This document shows positions 53,728 through 62,852 of a stretch of DNA of 64,000 nt, one piece after another (the first letter of the stretch is position 1; each line of letters begins with the position of its first letter). The notes below the pieces were generated by a model. That model was not told the DNA's origin. It saw only the letters and a list, made by a program, of their open reading frames with translations, and ran no database searches. Position numbers and translations under genes: made by a program. The stretch covers positions 1-64,000 of the forward strand of contig JAFLEI010000007.1 in NCBI GenBank assembly GCA_017301975.1, in the 5' to 3' direction. Source of the DNA: Verrucomicrobiota bacterium. GTDB lineage: Bacteria > Verrucomicrobiota > Verrucomicrobiia > Verrucomicrobiales > Verrucomicrobiaceae.

Positions 53728-54378
53728 CTACCAGCCCAGCGCTTTCAACTTCTCCCCCATCACCTTCGCGATGGCATCATTCCCGGCACCATCGGGATGC
53801 ACGCCATCTTTGAGCAGGGATGAATCCGGCACGACACCGAAGAGGCTGACAAACTCATACTTCGTTTCAGCCGCAAGTTTCTCAAACGCAGCGCCGAGTT
53901 CACGCAGCTTGGCCTCGCGTTCGTTGGCGATAGGCTTCGTCGGCCCCAGCGCGGCTTTGTTGATGTTGGAAGGCCCCACGAGCAGCACCGGCAGTTTCGC
54001 GCCATAAGCCGCACGCGCTTTCCCAATCATCGCCCGCACATTCGCCACCGCCTTGGGAATGCACTGCGGTGTGATGTCGCGTGAATCATTCATGCCAAGC
54101 GCGATGACGAGCGCATCTGCCTTCGCATGGCGTGTGAGCATCGCCTCAAACTCCGCGAGCGAGTTCGTCGGACGCCCGCCTTTGCCTTCATTGATCAGCG
54201 TCAGCGCGCCATCTGACTGCTGCTGCACCTGCGTCACCCAGAGATGATCTCGCTGCTCCTTGGGCAAAGCACCGCCTGCGGTGATGGAATCGCCGAACAC
54301 GATCACGGTGCGAGGCATAGGACTCTGAGCGAAGACTCCGAAGCTCAGGCAAAAAAGGATGAGGAGGAAACGTGGCAT
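53728..54378 (-). CDS. Exported SGNH/GDSL hydrolase
   Basis: 216 residues: signal peptide (FLLILFCLSFGVFAQ), block I VIVFGDSITAGGALP, block II INEGKGG, block III VIALGMNDSRD and block V DGVHPDGAGN, giving Ser, Gly, Asn and His. It is probably an acetyl- or acyl-esterase in the periplasm. It converges with the small helical protein gene, with 4 bases between the two stops. Confidence 0.9.
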   Translation of the reverse strand: MPRFLLILFCLSFGVFAQSPMPRTVIVFGDSITAGGALPKEQRDHLWVTQVQQQSDGALTLINEGKGGRPTNSLAEFEAMLTRHAKADALVIALGMNDSRDITPQCIPKAVANVRAMIGKARAAYGAKLPVLLVGPSNINKAALGPTKPIANEREAKLRELGAAFEKLAAETKYEFVSLFGVVPDSSLLKDGVHPDGAGNDAIAKVMGEKLKALGW

Positions 54379-54390
54379 GGGGTCTTCACT

Positions 54391-54603
54391 TTAAACCGTC
54401 CGCGCGAAATACTGCCCGAAATAACAAAAAGCTCCCACGGCCAGATGAGAGCCGCAGATGGAGTAAAACGTGCCCGGTGCATCCGCACGCCGGACGATGC
54501 CACTGCGCCCCAACGTCGTCCCGCTGAACAAGCCCAGCGCGCCTACGGCGAGCATGAAGAGGCCAAAGTTTGCCGCCATCTGGACGTTCTCAGGATTTGC
54601 CAT
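54391..54603 (-). CDS. Small two-helix membrane protein
   Basis: 70 residues: FGLFMLAVGALGLFSGTTLGRSG and a second hydrophobic stretch SICGSHLAVGAFCYFGQYF. No family recognised with certainty. It lies 12 bases upstream of the SGNH hydrolase gene on the same strand and may be co-transcribed with it. Confidence 0.5.
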   Translation of the reverse strand: MANPENVQMAANFGLFMLAVGALGLFSGTTLGRSGIVRRADAPGTFYSICGSHLAVGAFCYFGQYFARTV

Positions 54604-54772
54604 GCGGTACGATCACCGCAGCCCCCGTGAACTGGCAACAGGAAATTCCATCTGGAGCCCATCCAGCGCGGCGCATGCCAGACAGGAGAGGGATCATCTT
54701 GATCCCTCCACGCTTCAGTTTCACCCATCACTCCCAAAACGGGGAGCATGATGCCTCTTTCCTTGCGGCGCC

Positions 54773-54949
54773 TTACTCTCCAGCGGCGGTCTGGTCGGCA
54801 GGCTTTTCGGCGGGAGCGTCAGCTTTGGCCGGACGCACCACCGGCTTGGGCGTGGAGAAGAAGGCCTTGGGCTCGCGCACACCCGACCACCGGTCGTTCT
54901 TGGTCTTGAAAGGGCGTGGGGCTCGGTTGCTGATCTTCTGGCTGCGCAT
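54773..54949 (-). CDS. Small basic protein of unknown function
   Basis: 58 residues starting MRSQKISNRAPRPFKTKND, then RWSGVREPKAFFSTPKPVVRPAKADAPAEKPADQTAAGE: a basic first half and an Ala/Pro/Glu tail. It is reminiscent of small basic, possibly ribosome-associated proteins of Chlamydiae/Verrucomicrobiota, but the resemblance is weak. On the minus strand an AT-rich stretch (TTATAATTAAAAAAG, 54958-54972 complement) just upstream could be a promoter. Confidence 0.5.
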   Translation of the reverse strand: MRSQKISNRAPRPFKTKNDRWSGVREPKAFFSTPKPVVRPAKADAPAEKPADQTAAGE

Positions 54950-55054
54950 GGTGTTCGTTATAATTAAAAAAGCCCGATTTGCAAAGGGTGCTTCGCGTCT
55001 TCTCACACGCAGGCGTTTCTTGAAGATCTCCGCGCTTCATGCTTTGCTCCTTTC

Positions 55055-55519
55055 ATGCCCCTTCCCTACCCCACGATCATTCCCGGACTGCGCAGCCCCT
55101 ACGATCAAGTGAACGGCCTTGTCTATTTCGGCCGCATGCTGGACAAGATTCGCCTGATGGCCGCAGGGAAACTGCCCGAAGGCTGGCAGTCCATGCGCGG
55201 TGCGGTGAAGGGCAGCTTTGACTGGCGCTGCTGCGAGTTCCTCAAATTTGACTACTCCGCGCTTGAGGCCGAAACCCTCAAAGGCGGCAGCGATGAAAGC
55301 CTGCTGGCTTGGGCCTATGCGACAGGTCTCCAGCCCACCGAGCAGGAGATCGAAGTCTGGAATGCCTTCATGACCAAGCGCGGCTGGCGCGATAACGGCA
55401 CCCAGCGCCTGAACGAACGCCTCGAAGAAATCGGCCTGCCACCCGGCACGGTGCAGACCATGTTTGAATACCTCGACCTTGATGAAGGTCGGCTGACTCC
55501 GGAAGTGAAGAAGCCATAG
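55055..55519 (+). CDS. DUF5069-family protein
   Basis: 154 residues: PGLRSPYDQVNGLVYFGRMLDKIRLMAAGKLPEGWQ, FDWRCCEFLKFDYSALEAETLKGGSDESLLAWAY, EIEVWNAFMTKRGWRDNGTQRLNERLEEIGLP. This is the DUF5069 pattern, common in Verrucomicrobiota and without known function. Confidence 0.82.
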   Translation: MPLPYPTIIPGLRSPYDQVNGLVYFGRMLDKIRLMAAGKLPEGWQSMRGAVKGSFDWRCCEFLKFDYSALEAETLKGGSDESLLAWAYATGLQPTEQEIEVWNAFMTKRGWRDNGTQRLNERLEEIGLPPGTVQTMFEYLDLDEGRLTPEVKKP

Positions 55520-55527
55520 CACTGACC

Positions 55528-56544
55528 TCACGCCACCGCGATCACCGCGCTCTGCGCCGTGGGTGGCAGCGGATGAAACTCCGCGTCGCGGAAGCCTGCC
55601 GCCGTGAGCATCTGCTGATACTCGGCGAAGGTGTAGGCATCGCCCTCCGGCGTGGTGCCGAGCATGACGAGGCTGAAACTCGCGGCGGGCGGCGGGCTGA
55701 CGCGGTCTGCATTCGGCACGAATTCCACGATCACCACTTTTCCACCCGGACGCAGCGCGGCATGCGCCCGCTTCAGGAAGCGCGTGCAGTCCTCGATGTT
55801 GAAGTGATGCAGGAAATTCGGCACCAGCACGGCGTCGTAGCCGCTGCCGAGATCCACGGTAAAGGCATCACCGGTGATCTTGCTGAAGCGGTCCGCAATG
55901 CCTGCTGCCTGCGCGTTTTCTGTGGTGACAGCGAGCACGGCTTCCCAGTCCAATGCCACGAGATGCGCGCGTGGATTCTTTTTCGCAAAGGCAATACCAT
56001 AGGCCCCATGGCTCGCGGAGATGTCCAGCACGCGGGTGTCGCGGGCTGGGTCCAGCGGCACCAGCTCCGCCGCCCCCTGCGAAGTGGGCGCCATCATCGG
56101 TCCCATGGCGCGGGCAAATTCCACCCAGGCCGGATGATCCGCCGCCGTGGTACCCTCCTCCGTCGTGTGCAGACGCCCGCGACGAATGGTGGAGGCGAGA
56201 TCGTCAAAGGCTTCCGTCAAGCCGGGAGCATGCAGAAACTTCACCGCATTTCCCATGTAGGCCGGCGAGCTTGGCACCAGAAAGACCGCCGATGAAGGCG
56301 TGAGCGCATAGGACGCGCCCTCCTTGGTGAGGAAGCCCAGGATCGTGAGATTATCCGCCAGGATGCGGATGCCGCGCTGCGGGCACTGGCAGAGCGTCGC
56401 GATCTCTGCGGCCGTCGCGGGAGTGCCTCCGATGGCGGTGAACAAACCCAGATCAATCGCGGCCTTCAATGCCGCCGATTTCTGAAAGGCATTGATCGTT
56501 TCAAAGAAGAGCTGGGGGGAAGGTGCGGCGGTTGATTCAGACAT
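55528..56544 (-). CDS. O-methyltransferase-type SAM-dependent methyltransferase
   Basis: 338 residues: a dimerisation domain (FFETINAFQKSAALKAAIDLGLFTAIGGTPATAAEIATLCQCPQRGIRILADNLTILGFL), SAM site TRVLDISASHGAYGIAFAKKNPRAHLVALDWEAVLAVT, DAVLVPNFLHHFNIEDCTRFLKRAHAALRPGGKVVIVEFVPN. This is the class of polyketide/plant-type O-methyltransferases. Motif I has SASHGAYG rather than GxGxG. Substrate unknown. Confidence 0.87.
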   Translation of the reverse strand: MSESTAAPSPQLFFETINAFQKSAALKAAIDLGLFTAIGGTPATAAEIATLCQCPQRGIRILADNLTILGFLTKEGASYALTPSSAVFLVPSSPAYMGNAVKFLHAPGLTEAFDDLASTIRRGRLHTTEEGTTAADHPAWVEFARAMGPMMAPTSQGAAELVPLDPARDTRVLDISASHGAYGIAFAKKNPRAHLVALDWEAVLAVTTENAQAAGIADRFSKITGDAFTVDLGSGYDAVLVPNFLHHFNIEDCTRFLKRAHAALRPGGKVVIVEFVPNADRVSPPPAASFSLVMLGTTPEGDAYTFAEYQQMLTAAGFRDAEFHPLPPTAQSAVIAVA

Positions 56545-56719
56545 AATAAAAAACAATAAACGAGTAGACTCATGGACGCCACCTTAACGCCTTTTTGAAA
56601 TGAATACCCGACCGCTAAATAAAGATTTAGTGGTCATGTGTGGCACGCGCTCGCATGGTTCCTGCTGATCGGAATCGAGTTCTATTCAGGCTCAATCGCA
56701 TCCCCATATCCCCGCCAAC

Positions 56720-57784
56720 ATGGAATCCCCCGCCCCTGAAAGCCAGACCAAGCCGCCGGTAAGCCGCCACGTCCTGTTCTGCCTTTTGCCACACTCTCTT
56801 TTTATCATGCTGGCACTGGGTGTCTGGGGCGGCGGCTGGTGGCTGCTGCTGCCGATTGTCTTTTTGCAGGTCGCGCTGCCGATGCTGGACTGGGTCACCG
56901 GCTGGCAGGATGACGCTCATTTTGACAAGTCCGACTTCTCCGCCGGCCAACTGGCCGTGCTGCACTGGAACACACGCCTGTACGCTATTTTCTACATGGC
57001 CTCGGTGGTCTGGCTGGCCATGTCTCTCGACCGTTTCAATGCCATGGAAATTGGCATCCTGATCGCCTCCGCCAGTCTTCTGGGCGGCATCGGTTTTGGC
57101 GCGGCGCATGAACTGCTGCATGGAAAGGACGCGCTCGATCAAATCACGCAGAGGCTGCTCACCACCTTCTTGTTCTACCCGCACTACAAGCTCATTCACA
57201 TCCGCAGTCATCACGTCCACGCCGGAACGGATCAGGATGAAAACACCGCCTGGCTGAACGAAAGCATCTACTCCTACATCTTCCGCACCATTCCCGGCAG
57301 CATGATCCGCTGCTGGAAAATGGAGGCACGGCGCTGCAATGGCGAGGGTCTGCTGAAGAACAAAATGTTCATCTACGCATTGGGTCAGGTGGCGCTGCTG
57401 ACAGGCTTGTTTCTGGTTTCAGGTCCGAATGGAACGCTGTTTTATCTGGCTCACATTCTTGGTGCTCACATTGTCCTGGAGTCGGTCAATTACATCCAGC
57501 ACTACGGCCTCATGCGGCAAAAAACGAACGGTGAATATGAAAAGACCGGCGCGGAGCATTCCTGGGACACCTATCACTTTTTCTCCAGCTACATCACCTA
57601 CCGCGTCGGGCACCATTCCTACCACCACATCGCTGTGAAGCCCTACTACCTTCTGGACCCCGAGCCCGAGGCCCCCAAGCTTCCGGTGGGTTACTTCTGG
57701 GCCATCGCCATGGTGCTTCTGCCCCCATGGTGGCGCCATGTGATCAATCCCAAGCTGAATACGGCTGCTGCTCCGGTCGCTTAA
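56720..57784 (+). CDS. alkB: AlkB-type integral-membrane diiron alkane monooxygenase
   Basis: 354 residues, about six helices. The histidine boxes are HELLHGKD, HIRSHHVHAGTDQDENTAW and HHSYHHIAV, with the LESVNYIQHYGL segment between, as in alkane 1-monooxygenases. It would hydroxylate medium-chain alkanes or related fatty substrates, and needs rubredoxin and its reductase, not found nearby. It overlaps the convergent PhnA gene by 4 bases. Confidence 0.9.
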   Translation: MESPAPESQTKPPVSRHVLFCLLPHSLFIMLALGVWGGGWWLLLPIVFLQVALPMLDWVTGWQDDAHFDKSDFSAGQLAVLHWNTRLYAIFYMASVVWLAMSLDRFNAMEIGILIASASLLGGIGFGAAHELLHGKDALDQITQRLLTTFLFYPHYKLIHIRSHHVHAGTDQDENTAWLNESIYSYIFRTIPGSMIRCWKMEARRCNGEGLLKNKMFIYALGQVALLTGLFLVSGPNGTLFYLAHILGAHIVLESVNYIQHYGLMRQKTNGEYEKTGAEHSWDTYHFFSSYITYRVGHHSYHHIAVKPYYLLDPEPEAPKLPVGYFWAIAMVLLPPWWRHVINPKLNTAAAPVA

Positions 57785-58122
57785 CTAACGACCTTCTTCA
57801 CAAAGCAGGCCTTCAGGCCGATGGCCATGCCGTCCATTTTGCAGGAGATTTCGTGGTCGCCATCCACCAGACGGATGGGCTTGGATTTGGTGCCCACCTT
57901 GAGCACGTCATTGGAGCCCTTGAGCTTCAGGTCCTTGATCATCGCCACGATGTCACCATCCGCGAGCACCGCGCCGTAGGCGTCTTTCACCACGCGCTCT
58001 GCATCCGGCTCGTCTGCCGCAGCCTCCTTCGGCCACTCGTGACCGCAGGTCATGCATTCATAGCGGTCGGCGTGGTCCAGGACATCATTCATCTCGCACA
58101 TCGGGCAGGCAGGTTGGCTCAT
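57781..58122 (-). CDS. PhnA/YjdM-family zinc-ribbon protein
   Basis: 113 residues: an N-terminal zinc ribbon (CPMCEMNDVLDHADRYECMTCGHEW) and a C-terminal SH3-like domain VKDAYGAVLADGDIVAMIKDLKLKGSNDVLKVGTKSKPIRLVDGDHEISCKMDGMAIGLKACFVKKV. This is the PhnA/YjdM family; despite the name, no phosphonate role is proven for most members. Confidence 0.93.
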   Translation of the reverse strand: MSQPACPMCEMNDVLDHADRYECMTCGHEWPKEAAADEPDAERVVKDAYGAVLADGDIVAMIKDLKLKGSNDVLKVGTKSKPIRLVDGDHEISCKMDGMAIGLKACFVKKVVS

Positions 58123-58224
58123 AGGAAATGACCAGACACTTCGCAGGCAGGAAACTCAAGTGCTGACTTAAGTTCGGCAATTTCCGCGCATGAACTCACC
58201 AAATATACTCGTTACCTTGCGCCC

Positions 58225-58974
58225 ATGAACATCCGCTCCCTCCTTGCGCCTTTCCTCCTCATCAGCGCCGCCTCCTTTGCCGCTGACCTTCCCAAGATCC
58301 CCTCCAAGCCCATCGCTGAAAAGAAGGAACTGCTCTTCTCCGATGACATGAACGGCAGCGACCACGACAAGCGCTGGCACCGCGTGGTGGACACCTTCGT
58401 CTTTGAAAACAACGCGCTCAAAGGCACGCAGACCCGTGTGAAGGACCAGCCCTCCAAAGACGGCAAATCCGTCATCACCGCGCATGCAGCGGTCTATGGC
58501 CTGGAAGTCCCCACCAAAGACAGCGTCGTCGAAGTGAAAATCCGCTTTGAAGGCGCAACGATGATCGACGTCGAATTCGACGACCGCAAATACACCGCCG
58601 CCCACTACGGCCATCTCTGCCGCGCCCAGGTGCGGCTCGACAAGGTCACCATCATGGATGAGCGCGAAGGTAGTCAGAACATGATCATCAAGGAACTGCG
58701 CAAAGACCCGGCCAAGAAGGACGAAGTGAACAAGCTGATGGCTGGCAAAAGCGCCACCTTCCCGGTGAAGCTCGAAGCCAACAAAGACTACACGCTGCTC
58801 GTCGAGACCGTGGGCGATGAAATGCGCGTCAGCATCGATGGCAAAGCCGTCGCCTTCCTCAAGTCCCCTGGCATTGGCCACGCGACCAAGTCCAAGATCG
58901 AACTCGGCGTCGCCGGTCAGAGCGGCTGGTTTGACGACATCAAGGTCTGGAACGCCGCCCCTGCAAAAAAGTAA
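58225..58974 (+). CDS. Exported DUF1080/LamG-like beta-sandwich protein
   Basis: 249 residues: signal peptide (SLLAPFLLISAASFAAD), KELLFSDDMNGSDHDKRWHRVVDTFVFENNALKGTQ, VEFDDRKYTAAHYGHLCRAQV, and EMRVSIDGKAVAFLKSPGIGHATKSKIELGVAGQSGWFDDIKVWNA. It is a clear paralogue of the protein at 38211-38945 (similar KSPGIxHATKSK..E and WFDDxKxW ends). A strong terminator follows. Confidence 0.8.
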   Translation: MNIRSLLAPFLLISAASFAADLPKIPSKPIAEKKELLFSDDMNGSDHDKRWHRVVDTFVFENNALKGTQTRVKDQPSKDGKSVITAHAAVYGLEVPTKDSVVEVKIRFEGATMIDVEFDDRKYTAAHYGHLCRAQVRLDKVTIMDEREGSQNMIIKELRKDPAKKDEVNKLMAGKSATFPVKLEANKDYTLLVETVGDEMRVSIDGKAVAFLKSPGIGHATKSKIELGVAGQSGWFDDIKVWNAAPAKK

Positions 58975-58997
58975 GCGGGCCTCAAAAATCTCACGAA

Positions 58998-59028
58998 GCG
59001 CGGGGTGCAGCACCCCGCGCTTTTTTTT
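58998..59028 (+). terminator. Intrinsic terminator after the DUF1080-like gene
   Basis: A perfect 10-bp GC-rich stem (GCGCGGGGTG / CACCCCGCGC) with a 3-base loop, followed by eight T. It lies 24 bases after the stop codon. Confidence 0.93.
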
Positions 59029-59182
59029 ATGCCTTGTTCAAGCAGGCTTGGTGAGGTTCGCGAGCGGAGCTGCCTGATGCCACGCTCAGGATGCGGACCG
59101 ACGCCAGAGAGCGGGACCTGCTGCTTTTATGCCAGCGTTTCTGCGTCGCGGTGCGATCCGCTGACATCCCCCCATAACAAAT

Positions 59183-59662
59183 ATGACTCACCTTGCCTCA
59201 TTTTTCCCGCCCACCACCACACGCGTAGAATCGAACACCTGCGCGGCCGTCAACAAGGCCATCCACGAAGCGATGGTGCAGCGCATCGGCCGCATCGCGG
59301 CAGGAGGCCCGGCAGCCATTGATCGGCGGCTTCAGGAACTCAACCATGAATGGGATATCGAACGCTCCTTGGAGACCGGAGCCGCATCGCTCTCCCTGAC
59401 CACGCTCACACTGGCAGCCACCGTGGACCGCCGCTGGGCCGGGGTCACGGCGGCCGTGGCGGCCTTTTTGCTGCTGCACGCCTTGCAGGGCTGGTGCCCG
59501 CCGTTGGTGGTGTTCCGACGCCTCGGAGTCCGCACCGCACATGAGATCAATGTGGAGCGGCTGGCATTGCGCCTGCTGCGGGATGACTTTCGTGTGGAGA
59601 CCCGCGCACCTGCTGCGGCCGTGAGCATTGCCGACAGCGGTTCTCCGACGGCGGCTCTTTGA
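59183..59662 (+). CDS. DUF2892-containing protein
   Basis: 159 residues: an N-terminal helical part (IHEAMVQRIGRIAAGGPAAIDRRLQELNHEWDIERSLETGAASLSLTTLTLA) and a hydrophobic DUF2892-like segment VTAAVAAFLLLHALQGWCPPLVVFRRLGVRTAHEINVERLALRLLRDDF. The GWCPP turn resembles the FCP motif of the small DUF2892 proteins at the left end of the window, but here it is longer and has an unrelated start. It stands alone. Confidence 0.75.
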   Translation: MTHLASFFPPTTTRVESNTCAAVNKAIHEAMVQRIGRIAAGGPAAIDRRLQELNHEWDIERSLETGAASLSLTTLTLAATVDRRWAGVTAAVAAFLLLHALQGWCPPLVVFRRLGVRTAHEINVERLALRLLRDDFRVETRAPAAAVSIADSGSPTAAL

Positions 59663-59690
59663 TGACAGCTGGCCTTGCAGTTGGCAGATC

Positions 59691-60310
59691 TCAACCAGTG
59701 GCGGAGCGGCCTCGCGCTTTTTTAATGCTCGCCACCACACGCCAGCCCAGCAGCACAGCCAGCACCACCGCGAAGAAAAACGGATACGTCACATCCGACT
59801 TCACAATGATCCAGTAGTGCAGCACACCACCGATGGTGATGTAATAGGTGAGGCGATGAAGCTGCGCCCAGCGCGGACCGCCGAGCTTCTTGATCATCGC
59901 GTTGGTGGAGGTGACCGCCAGCGGCACCATCAACAGAAAGCTGAACATGCCGATGGCGATGAAGGGCCGCTTGGACACATCTCCCACCACAGTTCCAAGC
60001 TCCCAGTCGCGATCATAGGCCAGATAAGTGAACAGGTGCGCGAGGCCATAAAAGAACGCATACAGTCCCAGCAGGCGGCGCTGTTTGAGCAGCCAGTTCC
60101 AGCCATAGATCTTGCGCAGCGGTGTCACCAGCAGCGTGAGCATGAGGAAGACCAGCGTCAGCACACCCGTGGCACGCGTGACAAACTCCACAGGATTCGC
60201 CCCCAGCCTGCCGCGCCAGCCATCGATCAGGATGAGCACGGCGGGCAGCAGCCCATTGAAGACAAAAAGCTGCCGGTGAAATCGTGTGTCTGCGCTGAAG
60301 GTCATACAGG

Positions 60311-60314
<4 letters not shown>
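59691..60314 (-). CDS. msrQ: MsrQ, haem b membrane subunit of the periplasmic methionine sulfoxide reductase
   Basis: 207 residues with about six helices: [107 protein letters not shown]. The spaced histidines bind haem b. MsrQ passes electrons from quinone to MsrP. It overlaps the msrP stop by 4 bases. Confidence 0.92.
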
Positions 60315-61276
<962 letters not shown>

Positions 61277-61393
61277 GACGGACAAAGCATGCAGTTCCAG
61301 ATATGACGCGCAGGCGGCGGTTCTATTCCCGCACAACGAATGCCAACTGGCAAGTTGCATCCGCCACCATCATCTCGCAGGCTTTGCCCTTCC

Positions 61394-62191
61394 ATGTCCC
61401 TCCTCGAACGCCTCTTCTCCATCGGCCCCGTCCGCAAAGCCATCTGGCAGCTGTGGTATCCCTACCTCACACGGCGGCTGCGCGGCGAAGAAGTGCTGTT
61501 TTTAAATTACGCCTTTGAAACGGATCCGCCCGTGGGCTTGAAGCTCGACCCCGCAGACGAACCCAACCGCGCCTGCATCCAGCTCTACCACCACGTGGCC
61601 ACGCAGGTCGATCTGCAGGGCAAGAACGTGCTGGAAGTGAGCTGCGGCCATGGCGGCGGCGCCTCCTGGCTCACACGCACGCTGCATCCCGCCAGCTACA
61701 CAGGTCTGGATCTCAATCCCACCGGCATCGCCTTCTGTAAAAAGCGCCATCAGGTCAGCGGACTCCGCTTTGTGCAGGGCGATGCGCAGTCGCTCCCCTT
61801 CCCGCCGCAAACGTTTGATGCGGTGATCAATGTTGAAGCCTCACACTGCTACCCCGACTTCCCCGGATTCCTGACCAAGGTTGCACGCGTGTTGAAAACG
61901 GGCGGTCATTTCCTCTACGCCGACTTTCGCTTCCGCGACCAGTGGGCCGAGTGGGAGAAGGCCATTGCCCAAGCACCGCTCGACATCGTGCAGACCCGCG
62001 ACATCCGCCCTGAGGTGCTGCGTGGCATGGAGACCAATGCCGCACGCAGCGAGGCTCTCATCTGCCAGCGCCTGCCCAAGTTTCTGCACTCCCTGGGCCG
62101 CGACTTCGCCGGACTGCCGGGCGCACGTGTGTATGAGGCGCTGAAGTCTGGCGAGCTCTCCTACCGCTCCTGGTGCTTTCGAAAGCCGTGA
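61394..62191 (+). CDS. SAM-dependent methyltransferase, phthiotriol-methyltransferase-like
   Basis: 265 residues: VLEVSCGHGGGASWLTRTLHPASYTGLDLNPTGIAFCKKRH, FVQGDAQSLPFPPQTFDAVINVEASHCYPDFPGFLTKVARVLKTGGHFLYADFR. The pattern matches the class that includes mycobacterial phthiotriol/phenolphthiotriol methyltransferases, used on lipids; the true substrate here is not known. It diverges from msrP. Confidence 0.87.
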   Translation: MSLLERLFSIGPVRKAIWQLWYPYLTRRLRGEEVLFLNYAFETDPPVGLKLDPADEPNRACIQLYHHVATQVDLQGKNVLEVSCGHGGGASWLTRTLHPASYTGLDLNPTGIAFCKKRHQVSGLRFVQGDAQSLPFPPQTFDAVINVEASHCYPDFPGFLTKVARVLKTGGHFLYADFRFRDQWAEWEKAIAQAPLDIVQTRDIRPEVLRGMETNAARSEALICQRLPKFLHSLGRDFAGLPGARVYEALKSGELSYRSWCFRKP

Positions 62192-62518
62192 TCAGGCCCC
62201 GATGGCCAGCCAGTTGAACTCCACGGAAAAAACCCGCGAAGCATCCCAGGTGGAGATGACCGCCTGGAAGCCGAACTCCGTGACGTTCTCCGCTTTCAGT
62301 GTGATGCGCGAGCTTTCCCGCCGGTCCATGTCGAATCCTGTGAGGCCGAGATGCACCACAGGGATGGTCGAAAAGGGTGAATCAAAGACGACATCCCAAA
62401 TGAAACTCCTCGGCTCCGCAATATCCGGATAAACCACATCCAGCGTCCAGCCTGGGGTGAGGATTCCGACACCGACATTGGACGACAGGACTTTCCAGGG
62501 GACAGCGGATGAGTACAT
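62192..62518 (-). CDS. H-type lectin domain protein
   Basis: About 108 residues (or 115 from the ATG at 62539): VVFDSPFSTIPVVHLGLTGFDMDRRESSRITLKAENVTEFGFQAVISTWDASRVFSVEFNWLAIGA. This is the complete H_lectin domain, known from invertebrate agglutinins and slime-mould discoidins, which binds N-acetylgalactosamine-type sugars. No signal peptide is seen, so the location is unclear. It converges with the methyltransferase gene. Confidence 0.83.
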   Translation of the reverse strand: MYSSAVPWKVLSSNVGVGILTPGWTLDVVYPDIAEPRSFIWDVVFDSPFSTIPVVHLGLTGFDMDRRESSRITLKAENVTEFGFQAVISTWDASRVFSVEFNWLAIGA

Positions 62519-62621
62519 GCGCCCAAAGTAGAGCAGCATCCGGGCCGGGCACCACCCTCATTGTTGTCATATCACGAGCCATTAAAAACAGGTCTGTGTG
62601 CTGGGCGCATCGGGCTCATGT

Positions 62622-62767
62622 CGTAGGTCGGTCGTGTTTGGCGTCGAGCGCGTGTCCATCGACTACCGTCCCCTGCGCCAAACCGCCCGACTACGAGGAC
62701 GTTCCTACGCCGGGGTGCGTCGCCATACGCTCACAGACGGGCGGGCTTCGCCACGACCGTCCTACGC
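62622..62767. repeat. Dispersed copy of the 39-kb tandem repeat
   Basis: 146 bp matching the 38993-39469 units: CGTAGGTCGGTCGTGTTTGG, GCGCCAAACCGCCCGACTAC, GAGGACGTTC, GACGGGCGGGCTTCGCCACG and ACCGTCCTACG. Its ends form 14-bp inverted repeats with one mismatch (CGTAGGTCGGTCGT / ACGACCGTCCTACG), so this copy shows the ancestral palindromic ends best. It lies in the 313-bp gap between the lectin and sulfite-oxidase-like genes; the rest of the gap holds nothing recognised. Confidence 0.88.
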
Positions 62768-62852
62768 CATCATACCCACCTCTTCTCGCGAAGGGAGGTT
62801 GACTTCAGGACTCGTTTTCAACTGTGGGTGGTATCACATCAAAAATCAGGCC

